A DNA stretch of 64,000 bases from Anaerolineaceae bacterium (lineage in GTDB: Bacteria > Chloroflexota > Anaerolineae > Anaerolineales > Anaerolineaceae), in assembly GCA_002702705.1 (NCBI GenBank), contig PABH01000069.1, forward strand, positions 1-64,000, given 5' to 3'. Of the stretch, positions 26,473-33,966 are shown one piece after another; positions within the stretch are counted from its first letter, which is position 1; each line of letters opens with the position of its first letter. The notes beneath the pieces are model-generated. The model was not told where the DNA came from, searched no databases, and saw only the letters and a program-made list of their open reading frames with translations. The position numbers were made by a program, and so were the translations under genes.

Positions 26473-26493
26473 TAAAGATTTTAGGAGGTGTTT

Positions 26494-26595
26494 ATGGGTT
26501 TGGTCAGTTTTGTGATTGGGTTGTTTATTGGTGCCTTCGCGGCTTTGATGGCCGTCGCTCACATCGAAATTAAGACCCTGGGGAAAGGAAAATAA
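26494..26595 (+). CDS. Single-helix membrane peptide (33 aa)
   Basis: The frame begins MGLVSFVIGLFIGAFAALMA and ends in a short basic tail. A very good AGGAGGTG ribosome-binding site lies 5 bp upstream. It is followed 1 bp after its stop by the next membrane-protein gene. Function unknown; many phages carry such peptides early. Confidence 0.6.
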   Translation: MGLVSFVIGLFIGAFAALMAVAHIEIKTLGKGK

Positions 26596-26596
26596 G

Positions 26597-26926
26597 ATGA
26601 TGTTTGAAACAATTACGATCACAATCCACCTCAACTTTGGGGTGGTCGGGATGGTAGTGCTGGCGCTGGTTTTGTTTGGGATTTTTTATAACCAGGTGGT
26701 GGCCTGGCTGGACCGCAGCTGGTACATGGAGGGGTATCTCTCCCTGATTGTTGCGCTGGGGGTGTTCATCACTCTGCTGGGTGCGGCCGTCATCAGCTGG
26801 CAGGCGGCGTTGTTGGTGCTGGTCTGTTTTACGGCATCCGGATTGCCCATGATTGTGGGTTCCATCTTCCGTTATGCCAAACAACGGGCACAGGAACAGG
26901 AGATTGTTCGGCAGGGGGTGAAATGA
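26597..26926 (+). CDS. Small membrane protein
   Basis: A 109-residue protein with about three hydrophobic segments (VVGMVVLALVLFGIFY, LSLIVALGVFITLLGAAV, ALLVLVCFTASGLPMIV) and a basic C-terminal tail. No family recognised. It overlaps the following gene by 4 bp (ATGA), so the two are translated together. Confidence 0.7.
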   Translation: MMFETITITIHLNFGVVGMVVLALVLFGIFYNQVVAWLDRSWYMEGYLSLIVALGVFITLLGAAVISWQAALLVLVCFTASGLPMIVGSIFRYAKQRAQEQEIVRQGVK

Positions 26927-27141
26927 GCCATAAACCAAGACCCTGGCCAAATGTGGCGAAAGAAGCCAGAGACAGGGCCGCGGAAGAAGCGATGGTTGTT
27001 CTGACGAATTTGAAACCGTTATTAAGCGGAACAACGGTAACGGAGACGGAACGGATTCGGCGGCTGGCTTTGGCGATGGATGCGGCTCAGACCTGCCTGC
27101 GGCACCTGGAAAGTGTTGGGGCACAGACGAGACCGCGGTAA
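26923..27141 (+). CDS. Small soluble phage protein, unknown
   Basis: A 72-residue helical protein (AKEARDRAAEEAMVVLTNLK) whose ATG overlaps the stop of the preceding membrane protein. No motif recognised. Confidence 0.65.
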   Translation: MSHKPRPWPNVAKEARDRAAEEAMVVLTNLKPLLSGTTVTETERIRRLALAMDAAQTCLRHLESVGAQTRPR

Positions 27142-27210
27142 GTGAAGAGTGAAAAGTTAAAAGTTAAAAACAAAAATAACCACGAAGAACACGAAGAAAC
27201 ACGAAGTTTT
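27142..27210. repeat. GTGAAAAG and CACGAAG-type repeats
   Basis: AGTGAAAAGTTAAAAGTTAAAA is followed by AACCACGAAGAACACGAAG and a further AACACGAAG. These short tandem units resemble those at 25,729-25,791. Such CACGAAG repeats are scattered in many bacterial genomes; no gene is present. Confidence 0.6.
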
Positions 27211-27235
27211 AAGAAGTTAAGAAAGGAATAAAAAA

Positions 27236-27355
27236 ATGGCGAAGTGTTTCTATGGAAACGTTTTTTCAAAAAACGAGAAAAAAAGGAAAGCTCACTTTCT
27301 TTCTGAAAAATATTTCATTTTTTCAGAAAGCGTGAGTGAAAAGAAAAACGCTTAA
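27236..27355 (+). CDS. Possible 39-aa basic peptide
   Basis: An open frame starts at an ATG behind AAAGGA and encodes 39 residues (MAKCFYGNVFSKNEKKRK and on). Two inverted repeats lie within its coding bases, so the apparent frame may be a by-product of structured DNA or RNA rather than a gene. Confidence 0.3.
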   Translation: MAKCFYGNVFSKNEKKRKAHFLSEKYFIFSESVSEKKNA

Positions 27356-27378
27356 TGCGAGGGGGGCGCACTAAGCGT
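27259..27378. repeat. Cluster of three inverted repeats
   Basis: IR1: CGTTTTTT 27259-27266 with AAAAAACG 27268-27275. IR2: CTCAC and CTTTCTGAAAAA (27291-27310) with TTTTTCAGAAAG and GTGAG (27319-27336). IR3: ACGCTTA-AT-GCG, loop of A and six Gs, CGC-AC-TAAGCGT (27348-27378). They stand in tandem just before the recombinase-like gene. They could be an origin, a recombination site or a regulatory RNA. Confidence 0.7.
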
Positions 27379-27407
27379 AATTCATAAATCAACAAGGTGA
27401 TTTTATC

Positions 27408-28202
27408 ATGAAGGATTCACTTAAACAAGCAATCCAACCAACGATTGAAAAAACCAATACAGATTGGCATCTATGCCGGGTTCAGTGGTTGGAATCAATA
27501 AAGAATGAAAATACACGGCGTTTGTACAGCCGGGTGAGTGAATCGTTCTTTTTGGTTACCAGCTGGCCGGTGGGGACCGCCGCTGTAACCCGGTGGGTGA
27601 AAGGTCTGCGGGAAGCCGGGTTAAAAAAATCAACCGTCAATGCCTATACTGCCGCGCTCTCTTCTTTTTTTGGTTACGCGGTGGGGTGTGGATTGGTAAT
27701 AAAAAACCCGGTGGAGATATCCTCCCTGCGGTATAAGGCAACCCGATTCAAAGGTAAACGGATTCTGACACGTTCCGAAATTAAAAAATTATTAGGCGGG
27801 ATAAATACCCAAAAACCATTAGGGAAACGGGATTTTGGTCTGATTGTTGGTTTCCTGCTCTTTGGCAGACAATCCCCGGATTGGCGGTTGGTGCAGATGT
27901 CTGATTTTATGTTTGATGGAGAGCATGTCTTTTTTGGCGGTGAGATGATCCCGGCCGGGTTGTGGTCTGTATTGGCGCGGTACATCCAGGAGACCGGCGG
28001 GCGTGGTCCGTTTGATTACCTGTTCCTGGATCGATCCGGGTCACACCCCATCACTGCCCAGCGTCTGCGGGCCATCGTCCGGCGTTATGCGGATCTGGGA
28101 AAGTTCAGCACGATTCGGGTAATGGATCTGTGCCACACGGCAGCCGAGCTGCGGCAAGACGGCAAACAAGCCGATTCCATTTTTATTGGAATAACCAATT
28201 AA
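27408..28202 (+). CDS. Tyrosine-recombinase-like protein lacking catalytic residues
   Basis: The 264-residue protein has the core-binding domain of phage integrases (ENTRRLYSRVSESFF, GLKKSTVNAYTAALSSFFGY) and a catalytic-type domain in which the first Arg is present (LLFGR, R144). The HxLRH box reads MDLCHT, so the catalytic His and second Arg are Met229 and Cys232, and the protein ends before any tyrosine nucleophile. It probably binds DNA without cutting it. A true integrase is present at 56,899. Confidence 0.75.
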   Translation: MKDSLKQAIQPTIEKTNTDWHLCRVQWLESIKNENTRRLYSRVSESFFLVTSWPVGTAAVTRWVKGLREAGLKKSTVNAYTAALSSFFGYAVGCGLVIKNPVEISSLRYKATRFKGKRILTRSEIKKLLGGINTQKPLGKRDFGLIVGFLLFGRQSPDWRLVQMSDFMFDGEHVFFGGEMIPAGLWSVLARYIQETGGRGPFDYLFLDRSGSHPITAQRLRAIVRRYADLGKFSTIRVMDLCHTAAELRQDGKQADSIFIGITN

Positions 28203-28217
28203 GAAAAAAGGAGCACG

Positions 28218-28445
28218 ATGAGCGATATTTTTGAAACCTTACCAATTGTATCTTCCCGGGTGATGACACCCGACGGACCAGGGTTGGTGGTCGGTTACGT
28301 GGCCCGTGGTTTGGGTGTGGAAAACATGCACGCCATTGTGAACCTGGATCAAAAACCACTGCCGGTATTTGATACCGGTCAGAACCCGGTCAATTTGTTT
28401 ACCTATAACCATAGTGATTTGGAGGTATTGGATGCGGGCAAATGA
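28218..28445 (+). CDS. Small phage protein with a beta-rich fold, unknown
   Basis: A 75-residue protein with VMTPDGPGLVVGY and LDQKPLPVFD, resembling short SH3-like barrel proteins in phage early regions. It follows the recombinase-like gene with a GGAGC ribosome-binding site and overlaps the next gene by 14 bp. Function not recognised. Confidence 0.6.
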   Translation: MSDIFETLPIVSSRVMTPDGPGLVVGYVARGLGVENMHAIVNLDQKPLPVFDTGQNPVNLFTYNHSDLEVLDAGK

Positions 28446-28833
28446 TTTTTACAAAACGTATTTGATGCAGTTGGATGACCACCTGATCTATGAGGTGGGG
28501 AAGGTGCTGCTGAATCATGTTGGTATGGCGAATGCCATCCGGCGGGATGATTTGGTGAGTGTGATTCATAACCGCTTTGCGGGTGCACTTTCGGAACCTG
28601 ATCGTAAGGTTCGGCGTGCCATCGAGCAGCTGCGCGGTGATGGTTGGTTGATTGGTTCGAGTGCCAGCGGCGAAGGATATTACATGATTCAAAGCCAGGC
28701 CGAGTATGACCAGTTCCGCAGCCAGTACACGGCGCGGGCTTACCAGGTGATTGAAACCGCCAAACAGATGGATGAAGCGGCAGGCCGGTTATTTGCCGAG
28801 CCGACCGGTAAACAGTTGAGTTTGTTGGGGTAG
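28432..28833 (+). CDS. Winged-helix protein
   Basis: A 133-residue protein from the ATG at 28432, supported by GGAGG at 28421-28425 within the upstream gene. Residues about 25-85 (RDDLVSVIHNRF, DRKVRRAIEQLRGDGWLIG) form a winged helix with a typical wing. A helical tail follows. It probably acts in early phage transcription or replication; no closer family can be named. Confidence 0.65.
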   Translation: MRANDFYKTYLMQLDDHLIYEVGKVLLNHVGMANAIRRDDLVSVIHNRFAGALSEPDRKVRRAIEQLRGDGWLIGSSASGEGYYMIQSQAEYDQFRSQYTARAYQVIETAKQMDEAAGRLFAEPTGKQLSLLG

Positions 28834-28872
28834 GGCAGGCACGGGGGCCTGCCCGAACAAACGGAGGAAGAA

Positions 28873-29100
28873 ATGAAAGAAGCGATTTTAAAAGCGTTAC
28901 AGAATGCGAAAAAATATATCGATGCCGGGGATTTGAACGCGGCGAAACAATGTATAAATTGGGTGTTGGAAGAAATCGAAAATCCTATTCAACCGAGTCT
29001 GGAGTTTGATCTCTCGTTAATGTTAACCCGGGAAGAAATGGAAGCGTTTTTCTTTAATCCAGCTGAAGGTGGGACAGATGGCAGCATTATCAATGAGTAA
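28873..29100 (+). CDS. Small helical phage protein, unknown
   Basis: A 75-residue protein (AILKALQNAKKYIDAGDLNA) behind a GGAGGAAG ribosome-binding site, acidic at its C-terminus. Its 3' end overlaps the following membrane-protein gene. No family recognised. Confidence 0.6.
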   Translation: MKEAILKALQNAKKYIDAGDLNAAKQCINWVLEEIENPIQPSLEFDLSLMLTREEMEAFFFNPAEGGTDGSIINE

Positions 29101-29545
29101 TGATGGGGATGGCATCAGCCTCAAGTTTTTGTTGTGGCTGGTGGTGATCTGCCTGGTGTGTTGGGCTGGTTATTCATTCCTTACCCAGGTTGGGATCCAT
29201 GCTATTTTACGGCACGGAGCGGCAGCCTCGATGGTTTCAGGCATGTTTGGCCCGGATGGCAAATGCGACCGCGGACCATCGGCAGAGTTATACAACGAAA
29301 TCACCGGCCGCTGGACCTACATTTGTTTTGACAAAAAAGGCGAAAAAGACCGCGGGCATTTTTGGATCTTGTCGGACCGGATTAATACGATCAATACCGA
29401 AATTACCGCCATCCCGAACGTGCGCAACCCGGCCAACTATATTTCCAATTTATTTACCAGGGGGAATGTGTTGGTTTCCTATACCGATGGGGTGCCGCGC
29501 TGGTTCCTGATTTTGTGGGAATTTTACGAAAGGATATGCAGATGA
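29078..29545 (+). CDS. Membrane-anchored phage protein, unknown
   Basis: From the ATG at 29078 (GAAGGTGG just upstream) the 155-residue protein has one transmembrane helix (FLLWLVVICLVCWAGYSFL) and an outside or cytosolic domain with CDRGPSAELYNEITGRWTYI. An alternative GTG start at 29069 adds three residues. No function can be assigned. Confidence 0.65.
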   Translation: MAALSMSNDGDGISLKFLLWLVVICLVCWAGYSFLTQVGIHAILRHGAAASMVSGMFGPDGKCDRGPSAELYNEITGRWTYICFDKKGEKDRGHFWILSDRINTINTEITAIPNVRNPANYISNLFTRGNVLVSYTDGVPRWFLILWEFYERICR

Positions 29546-29547
29546 AA

Positions 29548-30138
29548 TTATTCGCTTTTTGTTTTTACCATCTTTTTAATTTTTTCAATGTTTGGATCTG
29601 TGACGATATCTTTTGGTGTAAATTGAGCTTTTTTTGATAAAAAAACGTTGTTGATTTCAGAGGTGATTTTTACCTGAACACTGTATTTTTTTGAATCCGG
29701 CTGCATTTTTAGAACTTCATCAGTTGATATATATGCTGTTCGTTGCTGGTGAGGTTCTATCATTAAATCTTCTGATGATGGTAGTGCTGAATTTTGATTG
29801 GTTTTATAGTGAGAAAAATAATAGTCGGAAAAAGGTCTCTTGTTTATATAAAAAATAATAGAGGATAGTTTCACCGGCTGTTGTCCAATATTCATTATTT
29901 TTACTTGGATTGTTAACATGGTTTTCCATATTTGACCACCAGCCCCATCGCTCCACTTTGTATTGACATTCTCGTATTTAGTAAAAATCTCAAGTTTTAG
30001 ATTTTCTTCTAATGATTTTTTGCTCATACGATATCCAAGATAGGAGAGAAAAACAGCAATGCCGCTAATTAAAAAAGCACCTAAACTGATCAGAATGGTT
30101 ATTAAATCAACGTTGTTTTTTAACAGATCAATATTCAT
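29548..30138 (-). CDS. Membrane-anchored cargo protein on the opposite strand
   Basis: A 196-residue AT-rich gene inserted against the direction of the early operon. One N-terminal transmembrane helix (ITILISLGAFLISGIAVFL) is followed by a beta-rich domain (TIQVKIMNIGQQPVKLSSII). Strand and base composition mark it as a separately acquired gene (a moron), perhaps an exclusion protein, which is a guess. No family recognised. Confidence 0.65.
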   Translation of the reverse strand: MNIDLLKNNVDLITILISLGAFLISGIAVFLSYLGYRMSKKSLEENLKLEIFTKYENVNTKWSDGAGGQIWKTMLTIQVKIMNIGQQPVKLSSIIFYINKRPFSDYYFSHYKTNQNSALPSSEDLMIEPHQQRTAYISTDEVLKMQPDSKKYSVQVKITSEINNVFLSKKAQFTPKDIVTDPNIEKIKKMVKTKSE

Positions 30139-30216
30139 TATTTTTTTCCAGATAAATTTGAATATTACTAAAAATGATTATATACCAACAGGTTTAAATT
30201 TTATTCGGAGAAACGC

Positions 30217-31242
30217 ATGCAATTAACAGTTGAAAAAATACGTACCCTGAAAGGTGCACCACTTTCGATCTTGATGGCGCTGGCATTGACCCGGCAGCCT
30301 GTGACCGGTGAGTGGCTGCAGGCCGTCACCGGGTACAGCGACAAATCGGTCAGCTCCGGATTAAAAGCCTTGCAGGAATTTGGATACATCACCCGCAACG
30401 GGCGGTATGCCTGGCAGCTGGCAGGGGATGTTAAACAGCTTCCCCTAACCTTGGAATTCCCAGAAGGAGGGGCAACCATACCCACAGGGCACAAGCCAGG
30501 GAATTGCCCGAACGTGGGACACGGAAATTTTCCGAGTCAGGATATTGTCGATGTGGATAATTTATCTGATGTGGAAGAAACTGTGGATAACTCTGTGGAT
30601 AAAATCGCCGAAAATGTGGATAAGTCAGCTGAATCTGATCCAGGGGCATCCACAGGGGGCTGCCCAAACGCGGGAGTCGGAGAAATTCCGAGTCATTCGG
30701 ATGCTCTAGCTAGTCTAGAGTCTTTAACTAGTTTTAAAAAACCTAAAAAAGAAAAGATTCTAGCTAGAGGTGAGCCTGACCCGGAAATTTTCCGTATCCT
30801 GGACGAAAACGCCATCCGAGAACCAGCCCGGTCCCAAATTGCGAACCAGCCGGATGTTTCCGCGCGCCTGATAGCCTATCACTGCAAAACGGCACCGAAT
30901 ACAAGCATGGCGATTTACCGGATCAAGAAAAATTGGCGGGTGCCCAAACATTGGCAGATGCCGGGTGATGTGGATCTCGGGCCTGTGGAACCTGACCAAC
31001 CAGCGGAAATATTTGACCCGCTGCCCGAAAATTTACCCTGGGAAGATACCTTGGGGGTATTGGCCAACGAATGTTCAAAAGCGGATTATCAAACCTGGGT
31101 GGCCGCCATGAAGCCGCTTGGCTTACAGGGTGATGTTTTGGTGATTCGGGTGGCGAATGAATTTGCAAAAACCTGGTTGGAAAAGCATGTCAAAAAGCGG
31201 GTAGAGCAATTATTAAATTTTGTTGTGTCGATTGAGATTTAA
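30217..31242 (+). CDS. HTH and DnaA N-terminal-domain fusion, probable replication protein
   Basis: In this 341-residue protein, residues about 10-65 form a winged helix (ALTRQPVTGEWLQAVTGYSD, SGLKALQEFGYI). A long low-complexity linker rich in Asp/Glu/Asn follows (VDNLSDVEETVDNSVDKI). The C-terminal 70 residues (SKADYQTWVAAMKPLGLQGD, VANEFAKTWLEKHV) match the DnaA domain I pattern, which recruits DnaB helicase or other partners. The AAA+ and DNA-binding domains of DnaA are absent. A role as phage initiator or helicase-loading adaptor is inferred. Some of the linker is encoded by a repetitive GTGGATAA stretch. Confidence 0.75.
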   Translation: MQLTVEKIRTLKGAPLSILMALALTRQPVTGEWLQAVTGYSDKSVSSGLKALQEFGYITRNGRYAWQLAGDVKQLPLTLEFPEGGATIPTGHKPGNCPNVGHGNFPSQDIVDVDNLSDVEETVDNSVDKIAENVDKSAESDPGASTGGCPNAGVGEIPSHSDALASLESLTSFKKPKKEKILARGEPDPEIFRILDENAIREPARSQIANQPDVSARLIAYHCKTAPNTSMAIYRIKKNWRVPKHWQMPGDVDLGPVEPDQPAEIFDPLPENLPWEDTLGVLANECSKADYQTWVAAMKPLGLQGDVLVIRVANEFAKTWLEKHVKKRVEQLLNFVVSIEI

Positions 31243-31267
31243 AAAACAGATAAACAGGAGTGAGAAA

Positions 31268-32653
31268 ATGATTGAAATTTTAGTACCATTAGAGGCCATC
31301 CAGGCCAACCCCTGGCAGCCGCGTGAGAGCGAGGACCAGGACCATATCCAGGCCTTAGCCATGTCGATTCATGAAGATGGTTTATTACAAAAACCAGTTG
31401 GGCGGTTGGTAACAGCGGGTAACCATGCCGCATTTGCCCTGTCAGATATTGATTTTTACGGAATGAAATTGAACCTGCGGGCAATGCTGGCAGATGCCAC
31501 ACCAGCCAAAGCATGGGAGAAGGTTTTTGCTCCGCATAAACTGCAGGTGGAGCTGGCTTTTGGTCATTCACGGTTGGCTGCCTATCAACGGCTGCGGGAA
31601 GCGCAAGAAATCTCGGATGTGAAGGGGGATTGGACGATTATGCCCATCATCGTGCGTGATCTGACCAATGAGGAAATGTTCCGCTTTGCCATTACCGAAA
31701 ACATTCAGCGCAAATCGCTGAATGCGATTGAAGAAGCCAAAGCGATGGCATTTTACAGGGATGATTTTGAAAAGACCAGTGCCGAGATTGGTGAGCTGTT
31801 TGGTTTATCTGATTCGGCCGTCCGGAATAAAATGCGGCTGCTGAAGCTGCCTGATTTTGTGCAGGATATGCTCCGTAAACGATCGATCTCCGAAGGGGTT
31901 GGGCGGGTATTGGTGAATCTGTTTGAGGTCCCACAGAGAAAACTGGATATGGTGCCGGATGACGTGGATGAAATTCTTGTTACGGCAGAAAACGGGGGAA
32001 CACCAGCACAAATTACAGAAATGGTGGATGAACTGGTGAATCGGATTCACCCGCAGCCCAAACAGTTATCCATTTTGGATTTACCTAAACCGGGTGATAT
32101 CCAGGCTGAGGAAGAGGAAACCGAAGAAGATTTTGAAATGGACGAACCGCTTCCGGATATGGATCCTGATTTTTACGCTGAAGGGGCTGAACCGATCGAA
32201 ACTGATCTCCCTGACGAAAGCGAGAGTGTTTCCGTGGAAACAGTTGGGCAACCACAAGAGTTGCCCGAACTTACTCCCATGATGGAGGAAGAACCGGACG
32301 CGCCGAGTGTGCCAGGGCAGCCACTAGGAGCTGCCCTAACAATCAACCAAATCGCTGACGAAAAAAAATCCATGGATTTACAAGAAGATGAACCAAAAAA
32401 TGGGGCAACTGTAACCACGGGACAGCCATTGGAAGCTGCCCAGACAGGGCCAAAAACTTGGGAAGAATCACAAATTCACATCAGCCTGACCTTTTGGCCG
32501 GATGATGGCAATGACCTGGGACGTATGGTTTCGGTGGGTGTGCGGTTAAACGATAACTTGCCCAAAGTGTCCTTAATGCGTGAGATCAATCTGGATCTTC
32601 CGGAATCAATTCAACAAATTTTAGATGGTGTAAAAATGGAGGTGATGGCATGA
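31268..32653 (+). CDS. ParB-like protein (PRTRC cassette)
   Basis: The start at 31268 is chosen over 31220 because CAGGAG at 31255-31260 precedes it. The 461-residue protein has an N-terminal ParB/Srx domain (PLEAIQANPWQPRE, LAFGHSRLAAYQRL) interrupted by an insert, and a helix-turn-helix (TSAEIGELFGLSDSAVRNKM) at about 180-200. A long acidic tail contains two GQPLGAA/GQPLEAA-like repeats. It overlaps the Ubl gene by 4 bp. It heads a gene set that matches the ParB-related ThiF-related cassette. Confidence 0.82.
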   Translation: MIEILVPLEAIQANPWQPRESEDQDHIQALAMSIHEDGLLQKPVGRLVTAGNHAAFALSDIDFYGMKLNLRAMLADATPAKAWEKVFAPHKLQVELAFGHSRLAAYQRLREAQEISDVKGDWTIMPIIVRDLTNEEMFRFAITENIQRKSLNAIEEAKAMAFYRDDFEKTSAEIGELFGLSDSAVRNKMRLLKLPDFVQDMLRKRSISEGVGRVLVNLFEVPQRKLDMVPDDVDEILVTAENGGTPAQITEMVDELVNRIHPQPKQLSILDLPKPGDIQAEEEETEEDFEMDEPLPDMDPDFYAEGAEPIETDLPDESESVSVETVGQPQELPELTPMMEEEPDAPSVPGQPLGAALTINQIADEKKSMDLQEDEPKNGATVTTGQPLEAAQTGPKTWEESQIHISLTFWPDDGNDLGRMVSVGVRLNDNLPKVSLMREINLDLPESIQQILDGVKMEVMA

Positions 32654-33081
32654 ATTACCTGGTGAAAATTGAAGGGCAGGAAATTCCTGTTCCGGAAGAG
32701 ATCGGAAAAGATGATAACGCGGTTAAATCCGCGCTGGCACCGTTTTATCCTCAGGTAGCCAATGCGATGATCACGCGGGTGGAAAAAGACGATACCACCA
32801 CCATTACAGTGGTTAAACGAGCTGGCACCAAAGGCGGTTATGACCAGGTGTTAAAACATTTGGTGAACTGCCAGGAAAACAAAAACCCGGCAATTGCCTT
32901 GTATGAAAAAATCCAGGCAGAGGGTTTAACCAATGATCCGGTTTTGTTATTGACCGCGGCAGATGATATTGACGATGCCATCAACAGCGGGGAAGAATTG
33001 GCCCAGCGATTGGAACGGGCCCGTGACCGCCTGATTTATGCCCGGCATCAAGCCGCGCCAATAGTGGTGGTGGGGTTTTAA
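32650..33081 (+). CDS. PRTRC protein C-like ubiquitin-fold protein with C-terminal extension
   Basis: Residues 1-63 (MNYLVKIEGQEIPVPE to VVKRAGTKGG) match the ubiquitin-like protein C of PRTRC cassettes, which normally is little longer than this domain and ends near GTKG. Here an 80-residue helical tail follows the Gly-Gly at 62-63. Protein C is thought to be the modifier or a structural relative in E1-E2-JAB systems. The extension would have to be cut off if the Gly-Gly is to be activated; the JAMM protease in the same operon is a candidate. Confidence 0.7.
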   Translation: MNYLVKIEGQEIPVPEEIGKDDNAVKSALAPFYPQVANAMITRVEKDDTTTITVVKRAGTKGGYDQVLKHLVNCQENKNPAIALYEKIQAEGLTNDPVLLLTAADDIDDAINSGEELAQRLERARDRLIYARHQAAPIVVVGF

Positions 33082-33084
33082 ATT

Positions 33085-33966
33085 ATGGAAATGGCTTTGG
33101 ATGGATTAACGCAGTTGAAAAAAATCCGGCCATTAACCATGCCAGCTGTAAAAGAGCGGTTGTTGGCACTCAAACCGCTCTCCTTTGGTTCCATCGCTGC
33201 CACCATGCGGGTTTACGGCACCATTGGACGGGCAGGGCAGATCTTACAGGAATTAAACCCGGAACGGTACCGAATGGTTTGCCGTCAGGAATTGGTTTAT
33301 GAGGGGGGGGTGGAATTTCCCGTAATTGCGGAAGCCCTGGCAGAGATCGATTTACGGGCACCCTTGGATCTTGACATGATCGAAGGTGGTATTGGAGGAT
33401 TGGCAGACCTGGCTTACATCTCCCTGATTCCGGTCCAACTTGGCTATCCAATGGGATGGGACGAATGGGAAGAGATCAGCCAAGACCCAACAGGCTGTGA
33501 CGATGTAATGGCAATCAATATCTTTTTTAACTGCCTGCGGTTGGGCCAACCTGAAACCTTTAATATGGCATCAGACCATTTTGGTTGGGGTGTGTATTGG
33601 AATGCCGCTTGTAATCTGCCGGTTGATTGGGAAAGATTTTGTGAGCTGCTGCATCAGAAAAAAATGGGCTTTTACATCAACGCGATTAATACGGTCTGGT
33701 ATGACACCAACAACCCTTATTTTGATATGAATCCGTTTGATGAAATGTCCTTTGATAATTTTTATTATGATTTTGACCTGGAAGGTTTCCGATCCTTGGA
33801 AGAAGCCTGGCAGGATGCCCAACCGATCCGTGACGACCTGGCGAGAGCGATTAAGGATTTTACGATTAATAAAAAGGCACCACGGCGGTTATTAAATATC
33901 TGGACCAAGGCTGTTGCTGAATCCGATAAACGATTAGTGCATATTTTGGCGGAGACATATGATTAA
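33085..33966 (+). CDS. Unknown protein in the PRTRC cassette (protein F position)
   Basis: A 293-residue soluble protein, rich in aromatic residues in its second half (NPYFDMNPFDEMSFDNFYYD). I see no catalytic motif. It lies between the Ubl and E2-like genes, where PRTRC cassettes usually carry protein F or a similar gene. It overlaps the next gene by 8 bp, so it belongs to the same operon. Confidence 0.6.
   Translation: MEMALDGLTQLKKIRPLTMPAVKERLLALKPLSFGSIAATMRVYGTIGRAGQILQELNPERYRMVCRQELVYEGGVEFPVIAEALAEIDLRAPLDLDMIEGGIGGLADLAYISLIPVQLGYPMGWDEWEEISQDPTGCDDVMAINIFFNCLRLGQPETFNMASDHFGWGVYWNAACNLPVDWERFCELLHQKKMGFYINAINTVWYDTNNPYFDMNPFDEMSFDNFYYDFDLEGFRSLEEAWQDAQPIRDDLARAIKDFTINKKAPRRLLNIWTKAVAESDKRLVHILAETYD

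Larger units (their letters stand above)
25809..26480 (+). ncRNA. Candidate giant structured RNA of the phage (about 670 nt)
   Basis: No convincing gene fills this stretch, yet it is dense in perfect helices. Examples: CACCCCG 25814-25820 with CGGGGTG 25916-25922; a bulged hairpin around 25838-25858 capped by GGGA, a GNRA loop; TGACAC 26065-26070 with GTGTCA 26098-26103; CGACGT 26174-26179 with ACGTCG 26208-26213, enclosing GCCCG/CGGGC; GGCTCA/TGAGCC 26280-26295; GTACATA/TATGTAC 26327-26347; GTTTA-GCGG-TAAAC 26377-26390; GGCC-AAA-GGCC 26404-26414; GCAGTGCA 26302-26309 closing with TGCACTGC 26422-26429. A GGGAGGGAC/GTCCCTCCC hairpin ends it. Size, phage context and a tRNA-like part recall GOLLD and ROOL RNAs, but I cannot confirm membership. 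No clear promoter was found, so the 5' end is approximate. Confidence 0.7.

Noticed and set aside
25809..26480. Group I or group II intron, or RNase P / tmRNA
   Set aside because: I could not find the P7/G-binding pattern of group I, a domain V hairpin, the conserved P4 segment of RNase P, or a tmRNA tag frame with matching ends.
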